From NCBI GenBank assembly GCA_012838085.1, contig DUPX01000084.1, positions 1 to 40,099 of the forward strand: a stretch of 40,099 nt of DNA, in the 5' to 3' direction. Origin of the DNA: Eubacteriaceae bacterium. GTDB taxonomy: Bacteria > Bacillota > Clostridia > Eubacteriales > Garciellaceae. The number at the start of each line of letters is the position of its first letter. The stretch's first letter is position 1. The translations under genes were made by a program, and so were the position numbers. Shown here piece by piece: positions 25,326-35,965 of the stretch. The notes beneath the pieces were generated by a model. That model ran no database searches, was not told the DNA's origin, and saw only the letters and a program-made list of their open reading frames with translations.

Positions 25326-26855
25326 TTGAAAAAGTCAATGACAGCCCTAATTATATTAGATGGTTTTGGCTATACAAATAAAATAATTGGAAATGCTGTT
25401 CATGCTGCCAATACTAAAAACATTGATAAGCTTTGGTTAAAATATCCTCACACATTTCTTAATGCCAGTGGTTTGTCTGTAGGTTTGCCTGAAGGACAAA
25501 TGGGCAATTCAGAGGTTGGACACCTAAACTTAGGAGCTGGAAGAATAGTATATCAAGAATTAACTCGTATAACAAAAAGTATTGAAAGTGGTAGTTTTTT
25601 TAAAAACCCTGAGCTTCTAAGAGCTATTGAAAATACAAAGAAAAACAAATCTTCTTTACACCTTTTAGGCTTACTATCTGATGGTGGGGTACATAGCCAT
25701 AATACACATCTATATGGGCTACTTGAATTAGCAAAACATCAGGATATTAAGAAAGTATATATTCATTGTTTTTTAGATGGTAGAGATACTCCCCCAAAAA
25801 GTTCTGTTGATTATTTAGAACAATTAGAAAACAAAATAAAAGAAATAGGAGTAGGACAAATTGCATCAATATCTGGGCGCTATTATAGTATGGATAGAGA
25901 CAAAAGATGGGAAAGAACTAAATTAGCATATGATGCATTAGTACTAGGCAAAGGTGAATATTCTAAATCATCTAAAGAAGCTATTGAAAATGCATATAAA
26001 AGTACAAGCGATGAATTTGTATTGCCAACCATTATAAAAAAAGAAGGAGAAACTACTCCAGTCATTGAAGACAATGATTCCATTATCTTCTTTAATTTCA
26101 GACCAGATAGGGCAAGACAAATTACTAGAGCTATTATGGATGAAAACTTTAATGGTTTTGTCAGGGAAAAAAGAGCCCATCCCCTTACTTTTATAACAAT
26201 GACCCAATACGATACAACTATAGAAAATGTATATGTTGCTTATCCACCTGAAACTATAAATAATACATTAGGGGAATATATTAGTAATAAAGGGCTCAAG
26301 CAATTACGAATAGCTGAGACTGAAAAATATGCCCATGTAACATATTTCTTTAATGGTGGTATAGAGAAAAAGTTTAAAGGGGAAGATAGAATGTTAATTC
26401 CTTCTCCTAAAGTGGCTACTTATAATCTGCAGCCAGAAATGAGTGCCTATGAAGTGACAAAAAAGGCTGTGGAGGCTATAAACTCTGAGAAATATGATCT
26501 AATGATTCTAAACTATGCTAATGCAGATATGGTAGGACATACAGGAGATTTTAAGGCCGCAATTAAAGCAGTAGAAACGGTAGATGGTTGTGTTAATAAA
26601 GTTATTCAGACAATTTTAAAAAATAAGGGAAAGGCAATTATAACTGCAGACCATGGAAATGCAGAGCAAATGCTAGATTATAATACCAATAAACCCCATA
26701 CTGCCCATACTTCAAACAAGGTAAAATGCATAATTGTTGGCGGAGGAGAGTTAGTGTTAAAAGAAGGAAAGCTAGCAGATATAGCAGCTACACTATTAGA
26801 ATTAATGAATTTAGAAAAGCCTAAGGAAATGACTGGTGAATCAATAATAAGATAG
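25326..26855 (+). CDS. gpmI: 2,3-bisphosphoglycerate-independent phosphoglycerate mutase
   Basis: The enzyme interconverts 3- and 2-phosphoglycerate by a manganese-dependent phosphoserine mechanism. It starts at TTG behind AGGGGGAA, 20 bases after tpiA. The 509-residue product has ILDGFG with metal ligand D12, and MGNSEVGHLNLGAGR with the phosphorylated S62. It also has HCFLDGRDTPP, SISGRYYSMDRDKRW, FNFRPDRARQ and the C-terminal TADHGNAEQM and HTAHT metal motifs. This is the cofactor-independent form used by most spore-forming Firmicutes, with all ligands intact. Expected activity depends on manganese and pH. Confidence 0.96.
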   Translation: MKKSMTALIILDGFGYTNKIIGNAVHAANTKNIDKLWLKYPHTFLNASGLSVGLPEGQMGNSEVGHLNLGAGRIVYQELTRITKSIESGSFFKNPELLRAIENTKKNKSSLHLLGLLSDGGVHSHNTHLYGLLELAKHQDIKKVYIHCFLDGRDTPPKSSVDYLEQLENKIKEIGVGQIASISGRYYSMDRDKRWERTKLAYDALVLGKGEYSKSSKEAIENAYKSTSDEFVLPTIIKKEGETTPVIEDNDSIIFFNFRPDRARQITRAIMDENFNGFVREKRAHPLTFITMTQYDTTIENVYVAYPPETINNTLGEYISNKGLKQLRIAETEKYAHVTYFFNGGIEKKFKGEDRMLIPSPKVATYNLQPEMSAYEVTKKAVEAINSEKYDLMILNYANADMVGHTGDFKAAIKAVETVDGCVNKVIQTILKNKGKAIITADHGNAEQMLDYNTNKPHTAHTSNKVKCIIVGGGELVLKEGKLADIAATLLELMNLEKPKEMTGESIIR

Positions 26856-26863
26856 AAATATGA

Positions 26864-28168
<1,305 letters not shown>

Positions 28169-28201
28169 ATGTATAAAAACCCAATATTACCTTATAATAG
28201 A

Positions 28202-28226
28202 AAGGGAGAGTTGTCTCCCTTATTTT
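28202..28226 (+). terminator. Terminator of the glycolytic operon
   Basis: The stem AAGGGAGA / TCTCCCTT with a GTTG loop is followed by ATTTTC, just after eno. Confidence 0.82.
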
Positions 28227-28292
28227 CAGTTGTAATTTAAACAACCTTATGTTAAAATGACAATGTTAAGCATATAGGGGGAGGTGTTGGTT

Positions 28293-28526
28293 TTGACAAC
28301 ATTTTTAATAATACTATTAGTAATAACCAGCCTAGTATTGATTGGCAGTATATTACTACAACCAGGAAAGAGTGCTGGATTATCTGGAGCGATAGGTGGG
28401 GGTGCGGAAACACTTTTTGGTAAAAAGAAAGCCAAAGGGTATGAAGCAATTTTATCTAAATTAACTACTATATCTGCTGTAATTTTTATGATATCAGCTC
28501 TTATCTTAACTATGCTACAAAAATAA
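28293..28526 (+). CDS. secG: Protein translocase subunit SecG
   Basis: This is a small membrane component of the SecYEG translocon. I start at TTG 28293 because GGGGGAGG ends about 8 bases before it; the track's GTG at 28284 overlaps that ribosome site. The ~77-residue product has two hydrophobic helices (about 3-22 and 57-75) around a loop with QPGKSAGLSGAIGGGAETLFGKKKAKG, the family's most conserved segment. It heads the common Firmicute neighbourhood secG-rnr-smpB-ssrA, interrupted here by hppA. A weak hairpin follows the stop codon. Confidence 0.92.
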   Translation: MTTFLIILLVITSLVLIGSILLQPGKSAGLSGAIGGGAETLFGKKKAKGYEAILSKLTTISAVIFMISALILTMLQK

Positions 28527-28542
28527 TATAAAATATATTATT

Positions 28543-28575
28543 GGCCATGTTAAAGAAATGTAACATGGCTTTAGG
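28543..28575 (+). terminator. Hairpin after secG, possible terminator
   Basis: GCCATGTTA / TAACATGGC form a 9-bp stem followed by TTTAGGTTTTC. The T tract is interrupted, so strength is uncertain. Confidence 0.55.
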
Positions 28576-28604
28576 TTTTCTATTATAAGGAGGGTATTAA
28601 ACAA

Positions 28605-30566
28605 ATGGAATATGCAATTTTAGCTCCTATTGTAGGTGTAATAGCATTGATTTTCGCCTATTACTTATCCAATAAAATAAATAGGATGGATGCAGGTACT
28701 GATAGAATGAAAGAAATTTCTACATATATAGAAGAAGGGGCAATGGCTTTTTTAACTAGGGAGTATAAAGCTATCTTTATATTCATAGTTGCATTATTCA
28801 TAATATTAGCTATTACACCTGTTTTAGGGTGGAAAACAGCTATTAGTTTCTTATTAGGTGCTCTATTTTCTTTAGCTGCTGGATTTTTTGGAATGAAGGT
28901 TGCTACAAGGGCAAATGTGAGAACTGCAAATGCTGCTAGAACAGGTATGAACAAAGCTTTAAGCATAGCTTTTTCTGGTGGAGCAGTAATGGGTATGTGT
29001 GTGGTTGGTTTGGGAGTATTAGGTGTTGGAATTTTATATATTATATTTGAGGAAATGACTATAATTACAGGTTTTGGTTTGGGAGCTTCTTCTATTGCTC
29101 TATTTGGGCGTGTTGGAGGAGGTATTTATACTAAAGCTGCTGATGTTGGTGCAGACTTAGTGGGGAAAGTGGAAGCAGGTATTCCTGAGGATGACCCAAG
29201 AAATCCTGCAGTAATCGCTGATAATGTGGGAGATAATGTAGGAGATGTCGCAGGGATGGGGGCAGATTTATTTGAATCCTATGTGGGCTCAATTATAGCA
29301 GCAATGACTTTAGGTGCAATAGTCTATGGAACAAAGGGAGTAGTATTTCCTCTTATTTTTTCATCTATTGGAATAATTGGCTCAATTATAGGGACATTTT
29401 TTGTTAGAGGAGATGAAAAGTCAGATCCTCATAAAGCTTTAAAGATGGGGACTTATGTAAGTTCAATAATTGCAATTATTGCTGCATATTTACTCAGCAC
29501 ACTACTATTAAAAAATATTAATCCCTTTATAGCAATAGTGGCAGGATTAGTGGTGGGAACAATAATTGGACAACTAACAGAGATATATACATCAGATAAT
29601 TATAATTCAGTAAAAAAGATTGCCCAGCAATCAGAGACAGGTCCAGCTACAACAATCATCAGTGGTTTAGCAGTGGGTATGTATTCTACAGCCCTTCCTA
29701 TTGTATTTATATCTATAGGAATAATGGTATCTTATAATTTTGCAGGTTTATATGGCATTGCTCTTGCTGCAGTTGGTATGCTATCTACAACAGGAATGAC
29801 AGTGGCAGTAGACGCCTATGGTCCTATTGCGGATAATGCTGGTGGTATAGCGGAAATGGCAGGATTACCAGATTCAGTAAGAGAAATTACAGATAAATTA
29901 GACTCGGTGGGAAATACAACAGCTGCAATTGGTAAAGGTTTTGCCATCGGTTCTGCTGCACTAACAGCCCTATCCTTATTTGTTTCTTATTCTGAGACGG
30001 TTGGTCTAGAGGGAATAAACATCCTAGATCCAAAAGTTATAGTTGGAATGTTTATAGGTGGTATGTTGCCTTATCTATTTAGTGCCTTAACAATGGAGGC
30101 GGTGGGAAAGGCTGCAAATCAAATGATTGAGGAAGTAAGAAGACAATTCAAAACCATTCCGGGAATTATGGAAGGTACAGGTAAACCAGATTATGCAACC
30201 TGTGTAGATATTTCTACAGCTGCAGCTTTGAAGGAAATGATAATTCCAGGTCTTTTAGCTGTAGTCACACCCTTAGCTGTCGGTATATTATTAGGGCCTT
30301 CAGCCTTGGGAGGATTGTTGGCAGGTTCTTTAGTAACAGGGGTATTAGTAGCAATACAAATGTCCAACTCTGGAGGGGCATGGGACAATGCTAAAAAATA
30401 TATTGAAAGTGGAGCCCATGGAGGTAAGGGAAGTGAAGCTCATAAAGCTGCAGTTGTTGGTGATACTGTAGGAGACCCATATAAAGATACCTCTGGTCCA
30501 TCAATAAATATATTAATTAAATTAATGACTATAGTATCATTAGTATTTGCACCATTATTTATGTAA
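28605..30566 (+). CDS. hppA: K+-dependent membrane pyrophosphatase (probable Na+ pump)
   Basis: The protein is 653 residues with about 16 membrane helices. It hydrolyses pyrophosphate and uses the energy to pump Na+ and/or H+. The pyrophosphate-binding core is clear: [11 protein letters not shown] (about 179-189), [23 protein letters not shown], and the second site [15 protein letters not shown] near the C-terminus. [10 protein letters not shown] (around residue 436) has alanine where K+-independent enzymes have lysine, so it should need K+. K+-dependent enzymes include the Na+-pumping ones; which ion is moved cannot be decided from sequence alone. The ribosome site AAGGAGGG precedes the ATG and a terminator follows. 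Confidence 0.94.
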   Translation: MEYAILAPIVGVIALIFAYYLSNKINRMDAGTDRMKEISTYIEEGAMAFLTREYKAIFIFIVALFIILAITPVLGWKTAISFLLGALFSLAAGFFGMKVATRANVRTANAARTGMNKALSIAFSGGAVMGMCVVGLGVLGVGILYIIFEEMTIITGFGLGASSIALFGRVGGGIYTKAADVGADLVGKVEAGIPEDDPRNPAVIADNVGDNVGDVAGMGADLFESYVGSIIAAMTLGAIVYGTKGVVFPLIFSSIGIIGSIIGTFFVRGDEKSDPHKALKMGTYVSSIIAIIAAYLLSTLLLKNINPFIAIVAGLVVGTIIGQLTEIYTSDNYNSVKKIAQQSETGPATTIISGLAVGMYSTALPIVFISIGIMVSYNFAGLYGIALAAVGMLSTTGMTVAVDAYGPIADNAGGIAEMAGLPDSVREITDKLDSVGNTTAAIGKGFAIGSAALTALSLFVSYSETVGLEGINILDPKVIVGMFIGGMLPYLFSALTMEAVGKAANQMIEEVRRQFKTIPGIMEGTGKPDYATCVDISTAAALKEMIIPGLLAVVTPLAVGILLGPSALGGLLAGSLVTGVLVAIQMSNSGGAWDNAKKYIESGAHGGKGSEAHKAAVVGDTVGDPYKDTSGPSINILIKLMTIVSLVFAPLFM

Positions 30567-30569
30567 TGT

Positions 30570-30605
30570 AAATGGGTAAGAACGGGGATTCTTGCCCATT
30601 TTTTA
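30570..30605 (+). terminator. Terminator after hppA
   Basis: The 13-bp stem AAATGGGTAAGAA / TTCTTGCCCATTT (one G-U pair) is followed by TTTTTATT. Confidence 0.88.
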
Positions 30606-30813
30606 TTAGTAGTAAAGAGTTGTTTGGCTACAAAATAATGACAAGGATTGCAGGGAGAAGTTTCCTTATGATTTAAGGAAGGGGATAGTAGTCTTTATCA
30701 AAATGTTAAGAATTTCTTATTTAAAACTTACTACTATAATCTGTTTAAATAAGAATAATAGGTGAATAATATAAACAAACAGGATTTAATATAAGGATGT
30801 GTAAAAGGTGGAT

Positions 30814-32934
30814 ATGAAAGAAACCATATTAGAATTTATGAGAGAAAAAGCTTATAACCCTATGAAATATGAAGAACTACTTAGTTCACTAGGCATTAAA
30901 AGAATAAAAGAAAAAAAGAAATTTCTTTTCATCTTAGATGAAATGGAAGAGGAAGGTCTTGTTATTAAGACAAAGAAAAAAAAATATGGTGTACCAGAAA
31001 GAATGAACTTAATTGTAGGTAGACTTCAGTCCAATAAGAAGGGCTTTGGCTTTATAATACCTGATGGTGGCATAGTAGGTAGTGATGTTTATGTGTCTGC
31101 AGAGGACTTAAATGGAGCGATGCATAATGATAGGGTTATAGCCCGAATAATAAGAAGATCTGAAGAGGGACTAAGAAATGAAGGAGAAATAATAAGAATT
31201 ATAAAAAGGGGCAATGTAAAGATTGTAGGCACCTTTGAAAGTAGTAGAAACTTTGGTTTTGTAGTTCCTGATGACCAAAAAATAACCCAGGATATTTTTA
31301 TTCCAAAATCCGAAACCATGGGGGCAAAGGAAGGATATAAAGTAGTTGTGGAAATAACCCAATACCCTGAAAGCAGAAGAAATCCCGAGGGCAGGATAAT
31401 AGAAATCTTAGGACATATAGATGATGTAGGTACAGATATATTATCAATAATTAAAAAGTACGATTTACCTCAAGAATTCCCTTCAGAAGTAATAAATCAG
31501 ACAAAAAACATTCCAGATACTATTAGAGAGGAAGATATTAAAGGCCGAAGAGATTTAAGGGATAGGATGATATTTACCATTGATGGGGAAGATGCTAAGG
31601 ATTTAGATGATGCAGTATCAATAGAAAAGCTAGAAAATGGCAATTATTTGTTAGGAGTACATATTGCAGATGTAAGTTATTATGTTTTTGAAAATTCAGC
31701 AATAGATAAAGAGGCGTTTAAAAGGGGGAATAGTGTCTATTTAGTTGATAGGGTAATACCTATGCTTCCACCAAAACTATCTAATGGTATATGCAGTCTT
31801 AATCCCAAGGTAGATAGATTAGTTTTTTCTTGTTTTATGGAAATTAATGATAAGGGGAAGGTTGTCCAACATGAACTAGTAAAAAGTATAATTAATTCAA
31901 AAGAAAGAATGACATATGCAAATGTGACTAAGATTCTTGAAGAGGAGAACAAAGAATTAATTAATAAATACAAAAATATTTATGAAGACCTTATATTGAT
32001 GAAAGAACTTGCATTAATCCTTAGAAATAATAGAAGGTTAAAGCGAGGCACCATAGATTTTGACTTTGCAGAGGCAAAAATAACACTAGATAAAGAAGGC
32101 AAACCAATAGATATACAGCTATATAAAAGAGGAATCGCTGATAAGATAATTGAAGAATTTATGTTGGTCTGTAATGAGACTGTGGCGGAACAAATGTATT
32201 GGGCTTCTTTACCTTTTATATATCGAACTCATGAACAACCAGATCCTGTAAAGATTATGGAACTTAACAACTTTATCCATAATTTCGGATATCATTTAAG
32301 AATAAGTGAAGAAATAAGACCTAATGAATTACAGAATCTTTTGAACAAAATAAAGGACAGACCAGAGGAAATAGTAATAGGTCGGCTAATGCTTAGAACC
32401 ATGAAACAGGCAAAATATACCCATAATAATTTAGGCCATTTTGGACTTGCTGCTAAATACTATACTCATTTTACTTCTCCTATAAGGAGATATTCAGACT
32501 TGACAATTCATAGAATCATAAGTGAAATGTTATATGGTAAACTTGAAAAAGAAAAAATAAAAAAGCTAAATAAAAAAATGCCAGAAATAGCCCTACAAAC
32601 ATCTACTAGGGAAAGAATTGCTGAAGAAGCAGAAAGGGAGACAGATGATCTTAAGAAAGCAGAATACATGAAAGAAAGAATAGGAGATAAATTTAGTGGA
32701 ATTATTTCTGGAGTAACTTCCTTTGGCATGTTTATAGAATTAGAAAATACCATAGAGGGATTAGTCCGGGTTAGTTCCATGGATGATGATTATTATCAAT
32801 ATGATGAAAAGAATCATCGTTTTATTGGTGAAAGAACTAAAAAGATTTATCGTTTAGGAGAAAGGGTAATAGTTCAAGTTAATAAGGTGGATGTACCCCA
32901 AAAACAAATAGACTTTATATTGATTGAAGAATAA
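30814..32934 (+). CDS. rnr: Ribonuclease R
   Basis: This is a processive 3'-5' exoribonuclease that degrades structured RNA and assists trans-translation by removing the stalled message. The ~706-residue product has an N-terminal winged helix (about 1-60), two cold-shock domains (about 65-215), the RNB catalytic domain with FTIDGEDAKDLDDAVS (~262-277; acidic residues binding metal) and a C-terminal S1 domain with a basic tail. I take the ATG at 30814; the track's GTG at 30808 lies in the ribosome site AAAAGGTGG but is an acceptable alternative two residues longer. The gene sits just upstream of smpB and tmRNA, its functional partners. Confidence 0.95.
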   Translation: MKETILEFMREKAYNPMKYEELLSSLGIKRIKEKKKFLFILDEMEEEGLVIKTKKKKYGVPERMNLIVGRLQSNKKGFGFIIPDGGIVGSDVYVSAEDLNGAMHNDRVIARIIRRSEEGLRNEGEIIRIIKRGNVKIVGTFESSRNFGFVVPDDQKITQDIFIPKSETMGAKEGYKVVVEITQYPESRRNPEGRIIEILGHIDDVGTDILSIIKKYDLPQEFPSEVINQTKNIPDTIREEDIKGRRDLRDRMIFTIDGEDAKDLDDAVSIEKLENGNYLLGVHIADVSYYVFENSAIDKEAFKRGNSVYLVDRVIPMLPPKLSNGICSLNPKVDRLVFSCFMEINDKGKVVQHELVKSIINSKERMTYANVTKILEEENKELINKYKNIYEDLILMKELALILRNNRRLKRGTIDFDFAEAKITLDKEGKPIDIQLYKRGIADKIIEEFMLVCNETVAEQMYWASLPFIYRTHEQPDPVKIMELNNFIHNFGYHLRISEEIRPNELQNLLNKIKDRPEEIVIGRLMLRTMKQAKYTHNNLGHFGLAAKYYTHFTSPIRRYSDLTIHRIISEMLYGKLEKEKIKKLNKKMPEIALQTSTRERIAEEAERETDDLKKAEYMKERIGDKFSGIISGVTSFGMFIELENTIEGLVRVSSMDDDYYQYDEKNHRFIGERTKKIYRLGERVIVQVNKVDVPQKQIDFILIEE

Positions 32935-32940
32935 CAACTC

Positions 32941-32971
32941 TTATCAATTACAAAATCAATTTAATTGATAA
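32941..32971 (+). terminator. Weak hairpin after rnr
   Basis: TTATCAATTA and TAATTGATAA pair over 10 bp, all but two pairs A-T, followed by TTTATT. The -35 box of the smpB promoter lies within the second arm. Confidence 0.4.
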
Positions 32972-32992
32972 TTTATTAAATTATGTTATAAT
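32965..32992 (+). promoter_or_regulatory. Candidate sigma-A promoter for smpB
   Basis: TTGATA (32965-32970), a 16-base spacer and TATAAT (32987-32992) are present, placing the start near 32999. A hairpin with a T tract follows before the gene. Confidence 0.65.
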
Positions 32993-33007
32993 AAAACTAG
33001 ACATTTG

Positions 33008-33036
33008 CCCTATTTATTCTTAAAATAGGGTTTTTT
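33008..33036 (+). terminator. Intrinsic terminator in the smpB leader
   Basis: CCCTATTT and AAATAGGG pair around a 7-base loop and are followed by six T. It lies between the candidate promoter and the smpB start codon. Confidence 0.8.
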
Positions 33037-33054
33037 AGTTAAGAAGGTGATTAG

Positions 33055-33525
33055 TTGTCTAAAGAAGGAATAAAGATAATTGCAAATAATAAAAAGGCTA
33101 AACATGATTACTTTATAGAAGAAACTTATGAAGCCGGAATTGAACTGACAGGAACAGAGGTAAAGTCTATAAGACAGGGAAAGATTAACTTAAGGGATAG
33201 TTATGCAGCTGTCAGAGGTGGAGAGGTATTTGTCTTCCAAATGCATATTAGTCCATATGAAATGGGGAATATATATAATAAAGACCCTTTAAGGACTAGA
33301 AAACTACTACTCCATAAGTCTGAAATAAGAAAACTTATTGGCTATACCCAACAGCAGGGCTATGCTTTGATTCCCCTAAAGATGTATTTTAAAAGGGGTT
33401 TAGTAAAGTTAGAATTGGCGGTGGCAAAGGGCAAAAAAATATATGATAAAAGACAGGATATTGCAAAAAAAGATGCAAAAAGAGATATGGAGCGAGCATT
33501 TAAAGAAAGAAATAAAGAATTATAA
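33055..33525 (+). CDS. smpB: SsrA-binding protein SmpB
   Basis: The protein binds the tRNA-like end of tmRNA and delivers it to stalled ribosomes. The 156 residues start at TTG, a few bases after AAGAAGGTGAT. The family hallmarks are [21 protein letters not shown] at the start, [46 protein letters not shown], and a basic C-terminal tail ([15 protein letters not shown]) that reaches the decoding centre. All are intact. tmRNA follows about 100 bases later from its own promoter. The terminator in the leader may make expression depend on read-through. Confidence 0.96.
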   Translation: MSKEGIKIIANNKKAKHDYFIEETYEAGIELTGTEVKSIRQGKINLRDSYAAVRGGEVFVFQMHISPYEMGNIYNKDPLRTRKLLLHKSEIRKLIGYTQQQGYALIPLKMYFKRGLVKLELAVAKGKKIYDKRQDIAKKDAKRDMERAFKERNKEL

Positions 33526-33573
33526 AAATTACAAAATTTATAAAATAAAGAAACACTTTAGAAATATTATAAG

Positions 33574-33602
33574 TTGACATAATATATAGTAAGTGTTATG
33601 CT
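33574..33602 (+). promoter_or_regulatory. Sigma-A promoter of ssrA
   Basis: Consensus TTGACA (33574-33579), a 17-base spacer and TATGCT (33597-33602) are present. The predicted start is about 12-15 bases before the mature tmRNA 5' end, so a short leader would be removed by RNase P. Confidence 0.78.
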
Positions 33603-33623
33603 TAATATCCAAAAAATAAATAT

Positions 33624-33978
33624 GGGGGCGTACTGGTTTCGACGGGGGTGTTGAAGCAAGAGTAGCGAGTAGTGGATTCTGGGGCCACTATAAAACCTGG
33701 AGCTTAAATATAAACGCTAAAAACGATAATTTAGCTTTAGCAGCTTAGAAAGCTGCTAACGTTCTACTAATCATTCCCGCATGATTAGATAGGGCGCCGA
33801 CTTAGCGGGGACCTGCTTACCCAAAGCTTTGAGGGAAAGTAGAATAGATGAAGCTAGCGTAGCCTGAATCCTGTTGGTTGGAGTCAGGTGAGGCGAATCT
33901 AAAAAGAACCAACTGCACTCGGAGAAGCTCTAGTGGATATGCTTTCGGACAGGGGTTCAACTCCCCTCGCCTCCACCA
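33624..33978 (+). ncRNA. ssrA: Transfer-messenger RNA (tmRNA)
   Basis: The 355-base RNA begins GGGGGCGTACTGGTTTCGAC and ends CGCCTCCACCA. The GGGGGCG 5' end pairs with CGCCTCC to form the acceptor stem, and the CCA tail is encoded. The T-arm sequence GGTTCAACTCC is close to the 3' end. The tag frame starts at GCT 33716 and reads AKNDNLALAA before TAG at 33746-33748, a normal proteolysis tag ending in LALAA. The RNA rescues ribosomes stalled on broken messages, working with the SmpB and RNase R encoded just upstream. A terminator follows. The 3' end is a common integration target for mobile DNA, consistent with the different DNA that follows. Confidence 0.97.
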
Positions 33979-34005
33979 AATAATAACTCAAACTTGATAC
34001 ATAAC

Positions 34006-34038
34006 AAACCTACTGATAACAGTAGGTTTCACTGTTTT
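34006..34038 (+). terminator. Terminator after ssrA
   Basis: The 10-bp stem AAACCTACTG / CAGTAGGTTT with an ATAA loop is followed by CACTGTTTTTA. Confidence 0.8.
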
Positions 34039-34532
34039 TAGGACAAAGTAATCACTATTGAAAGGTGTTTTTTTGCATTTTGGTGCATTTACGCTAAAAA
34101 GTATAAGTATGCACCCAATAGGGTCAGAAAATGCACCAGAGATAAAATAGGTTTTGTGGTGTAAACAATTTAGTGTTAATATATTATTGATATGTTTCTG
34201 CTGATGGGACACGTTGAGAAGATAGTATTGATGTCAAGGGTGTAACCATTGATTATACTGGAGTTGAAGAGTACATCTATCTTGTTTACTCGACCGAAAG
34301 TATGTTTTACATTTGGGGGAACATATCGAGTGATAGAAAATGAATTAAAAAGTGAAGTGGGTTTGAGTGGACAGAACAGATAACATCCGTAGGGTCGTGG
34401 AGATAGAATAGATGTAGGTGTTTATCTCAAATATATTTCTAAATCTCAAGGATTACTTAAACTTTGAGATTATTTTATAATTTATTGTAAGATTATTAAA
34501 TCTCGTGCGTCTTATAGATAGGAGGTGAAAAA
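34039..34532. other. About 490 bases without an intact gene; decayed sequence
   Basis: No convincing gene is seen. The 74-aa minus ORF has no good ribosome site and crosses the ssrA terminator. A 10-bp inverted repeat, TGGTGCATTT (34081-34090) / AAATGCACCA (34129-34138), lies here. From about 34220 a plus-strand stretch reads EDSIDVKGVTIDYTGVEEYIY and on to ...FYIWGNISSDRK before a stop, with a stop just upstream; it looks like a coding fragment of unknown origin. A hairpin with arms AATCTCAA / TTGAGATT (34442-34471) precedes the sigma factor gene. Confidence 0.5.
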
Positions 34533-35015
34533 GTGACACAGCTTGAGGAGATTTATAATAACTATTTTAAGGATGTTTATTTCTTCATATATAGTCTATC
34601 AAAAGATAAAAATATAGCAGAAGATTTGACTTCTGAAACATTTATAAAAGCGATAAAGTCCATTGAAAGCTTTAAAGGAAATTGTGATATCAAGGTGTGG
34701 CTATTTCAAATAGCCAAAAACTCATATTATTCATATAGAAGAAAACATAAGAACTTGATAGAGCTTGACTCAGTGCCTGAAAAAAAAGATGAAAATGATA
34801 TAGAAAAATCGGTCATTTCATCTGAAGTGTCGATGAAAACTCATGAAATTCTCCATAACTTATCTGAGCCATATAAGGAAGTATTTTCTCTACGAGTTTT
34901 TGGAGAGCTGAGTTTTAGGCAGATTGGCAGTTTGTTTGGTAAAACAGATAATTGGGCTTGTGTCACTTTTCAAAGAGCTAGAAATAAGATTAGAGAAGAA
35001 ATGAGGGATTATTGA
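34533..35015 (+). CDS. ECF-type RNA polymerase sigma factor
   Basis: The product is 160 residues from a GTG start, 5 bases after AGGAGGTG. Sigma region 2 spans about 5-75 (DVYFFIYSLSKDKNIAEDLTSETFIKAIKSIESFKGN, with the usual WLFQIAKNSYYSYRRK end). Region 4 spans about 100-157 (LSEPYKEVFSLRVFGELSFRQIGSLFGKTDNWACVTFQRARNKIREEM). Region 3 and the long N-terminus of housekeeping factors are missing, as expected for ECF factors. Its stop overlaps the ATG of the anti-sigma gene (TGATG), so the two are co-translated. The genes it controls are unknown. A possible autoregulatory promoter is noted under findings. Confidence 0.92.
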   Translation: MTQLEEIYNNYFKDVYFFIYSLSKDKNIAEDLTSETFIKAIKSIESFKGNCDIKVWLFQIAKNSYYSYRRKHKNLIELDSVPEKKDENDIEKSVISSEVSMKTHEILHNLSEPYKEVFSLRVFGELSFRQIGSLFGKTDNWACVTFQRARNKIREEMRDY

Positions 35016-35920
35016 TGAAAGTCACATGTAATGTTATTAAAGATGTATTGCCTCTATATTTAGAAAATATGCTTAGTGATGACTCATGTATTATGGTTAA
35101 AGAACATATTGATCAGTGTCAGGAATGCAAGAATTATCTTAATGATATGCGTACTTTTAATGAAATGCCAGTAGATATGAATACCTCTCCTTTGCTAAAG
35201 ATAAAATCAACATTACGCAAGAAGAAAATTCAGACGGCATTATTCTCAATGATGTTTTCAATTATGCTTTTTGTAATAACTATTGCTTTCTTGACCGCGC
35301 CAGAGTATATTCCATTTAGCGAAAGAAGTGTAACAATAAATGAGATTGGTAATGGGTCGGTGCTCGCTCAATTTGAGGATACTGTATATGGATATGACAT
35401 CAATAGATATCCTACAGATGACAACGCTGGTTATGTCTATCATATTACTACATGGAATAGCATATGGAATAGAAATATAAAAAAAACTAATACAAATAAT
35501 ACTATTTTAAATCCAAATGGTGAAAATGTTGTTTCTGTATATTATTACCAAACAGATGTAAGTGAAGATATATTGATGTATGGTAAAGATATAAATCCAA
35601 ACGGTGGGATTGTTACATTACCAAGACTATTCTTATCTTATTACGCACTTATTGCAATAGTATTTGCTACAACTTGTGGATTAATTATGCTTATATTGTA
35701 TCGTTATAAAAAAGTGCTTAATTTTACATTGAAAGTTTTCTTTTTACCGGTATCCTACCTATTAGGTCATTTGATTATTAAAGGATTTACAACTTCATCA
35801 TATACTGCGACACGGGATTTTTATGCTATCTTGTTAGTTATGATTCCGCTATATATTGCTTTTCTAATGGCTGTAAACTTAATTAGACAGAATAGAAATA
35901 TAAAAAATGAGGGTTGTTAA
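35015..35920 (+). CDS. Membrane anti-sigma factor with zinc-finger (zf-HC2) domain
   Basis: The product is 301 residues. I start at the ATG at 35015, which overlaps the sigma stop, rather than the TTG one codon earlier. The N-terminus is a zinc-binding anti-sigma domain with the H-X3-C-X2-C motif (H31, C35, C38) in KEHIDQCQECKNYL, preceded by DVLPLYLENMLSDDS. A first membrane helix (about 74-95) leads to an extracytoplasmic loop of ~110 residues (about 96-205). Three more helices follow toward the C-terminus. It should hold the partner sigma factor at the membrane and release it on an envelope signal. The extracellular loop is not recognised. Confidence 0.88.
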   Translation: MKVTCNVIKDVLPLYLENMLSDDSCIMVKEHIDQCQECKNYLNDMRTFNEMPVDMNTSPLLKIKSTLRKKKIQTALFSMMFSIMLFVITIAFLTAPEYIPFSERSVTINEIGNGSVLAQFEDTVYGYDINRYPTDDNAGYVYHITTWNSIWNRNIKKTNTNNTILNPNGENVVSVYYYQTDVSEDILMYGKDINPNGGIVTLPRLFLSYYALIAIVFATTCGLIMLILYRYKKVLNFTLKVFFLPVSYLLGHLIIKGFTTSSYTATRDFYAILLVMIPLYIAFLMAVNLIRQNRNIKNEGC

Positions 35921-35965
35921 TTATGATCCCCTTTAGGATAGATTTTACTAATAGGTTAAAATAAA

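Noticed and set aside
33988-34212. 74-aa minus-strand ORF after tmRNA
   Set aside because: Runs through the ssrA terminator, lacks a good ribosome site and resembles nothing.
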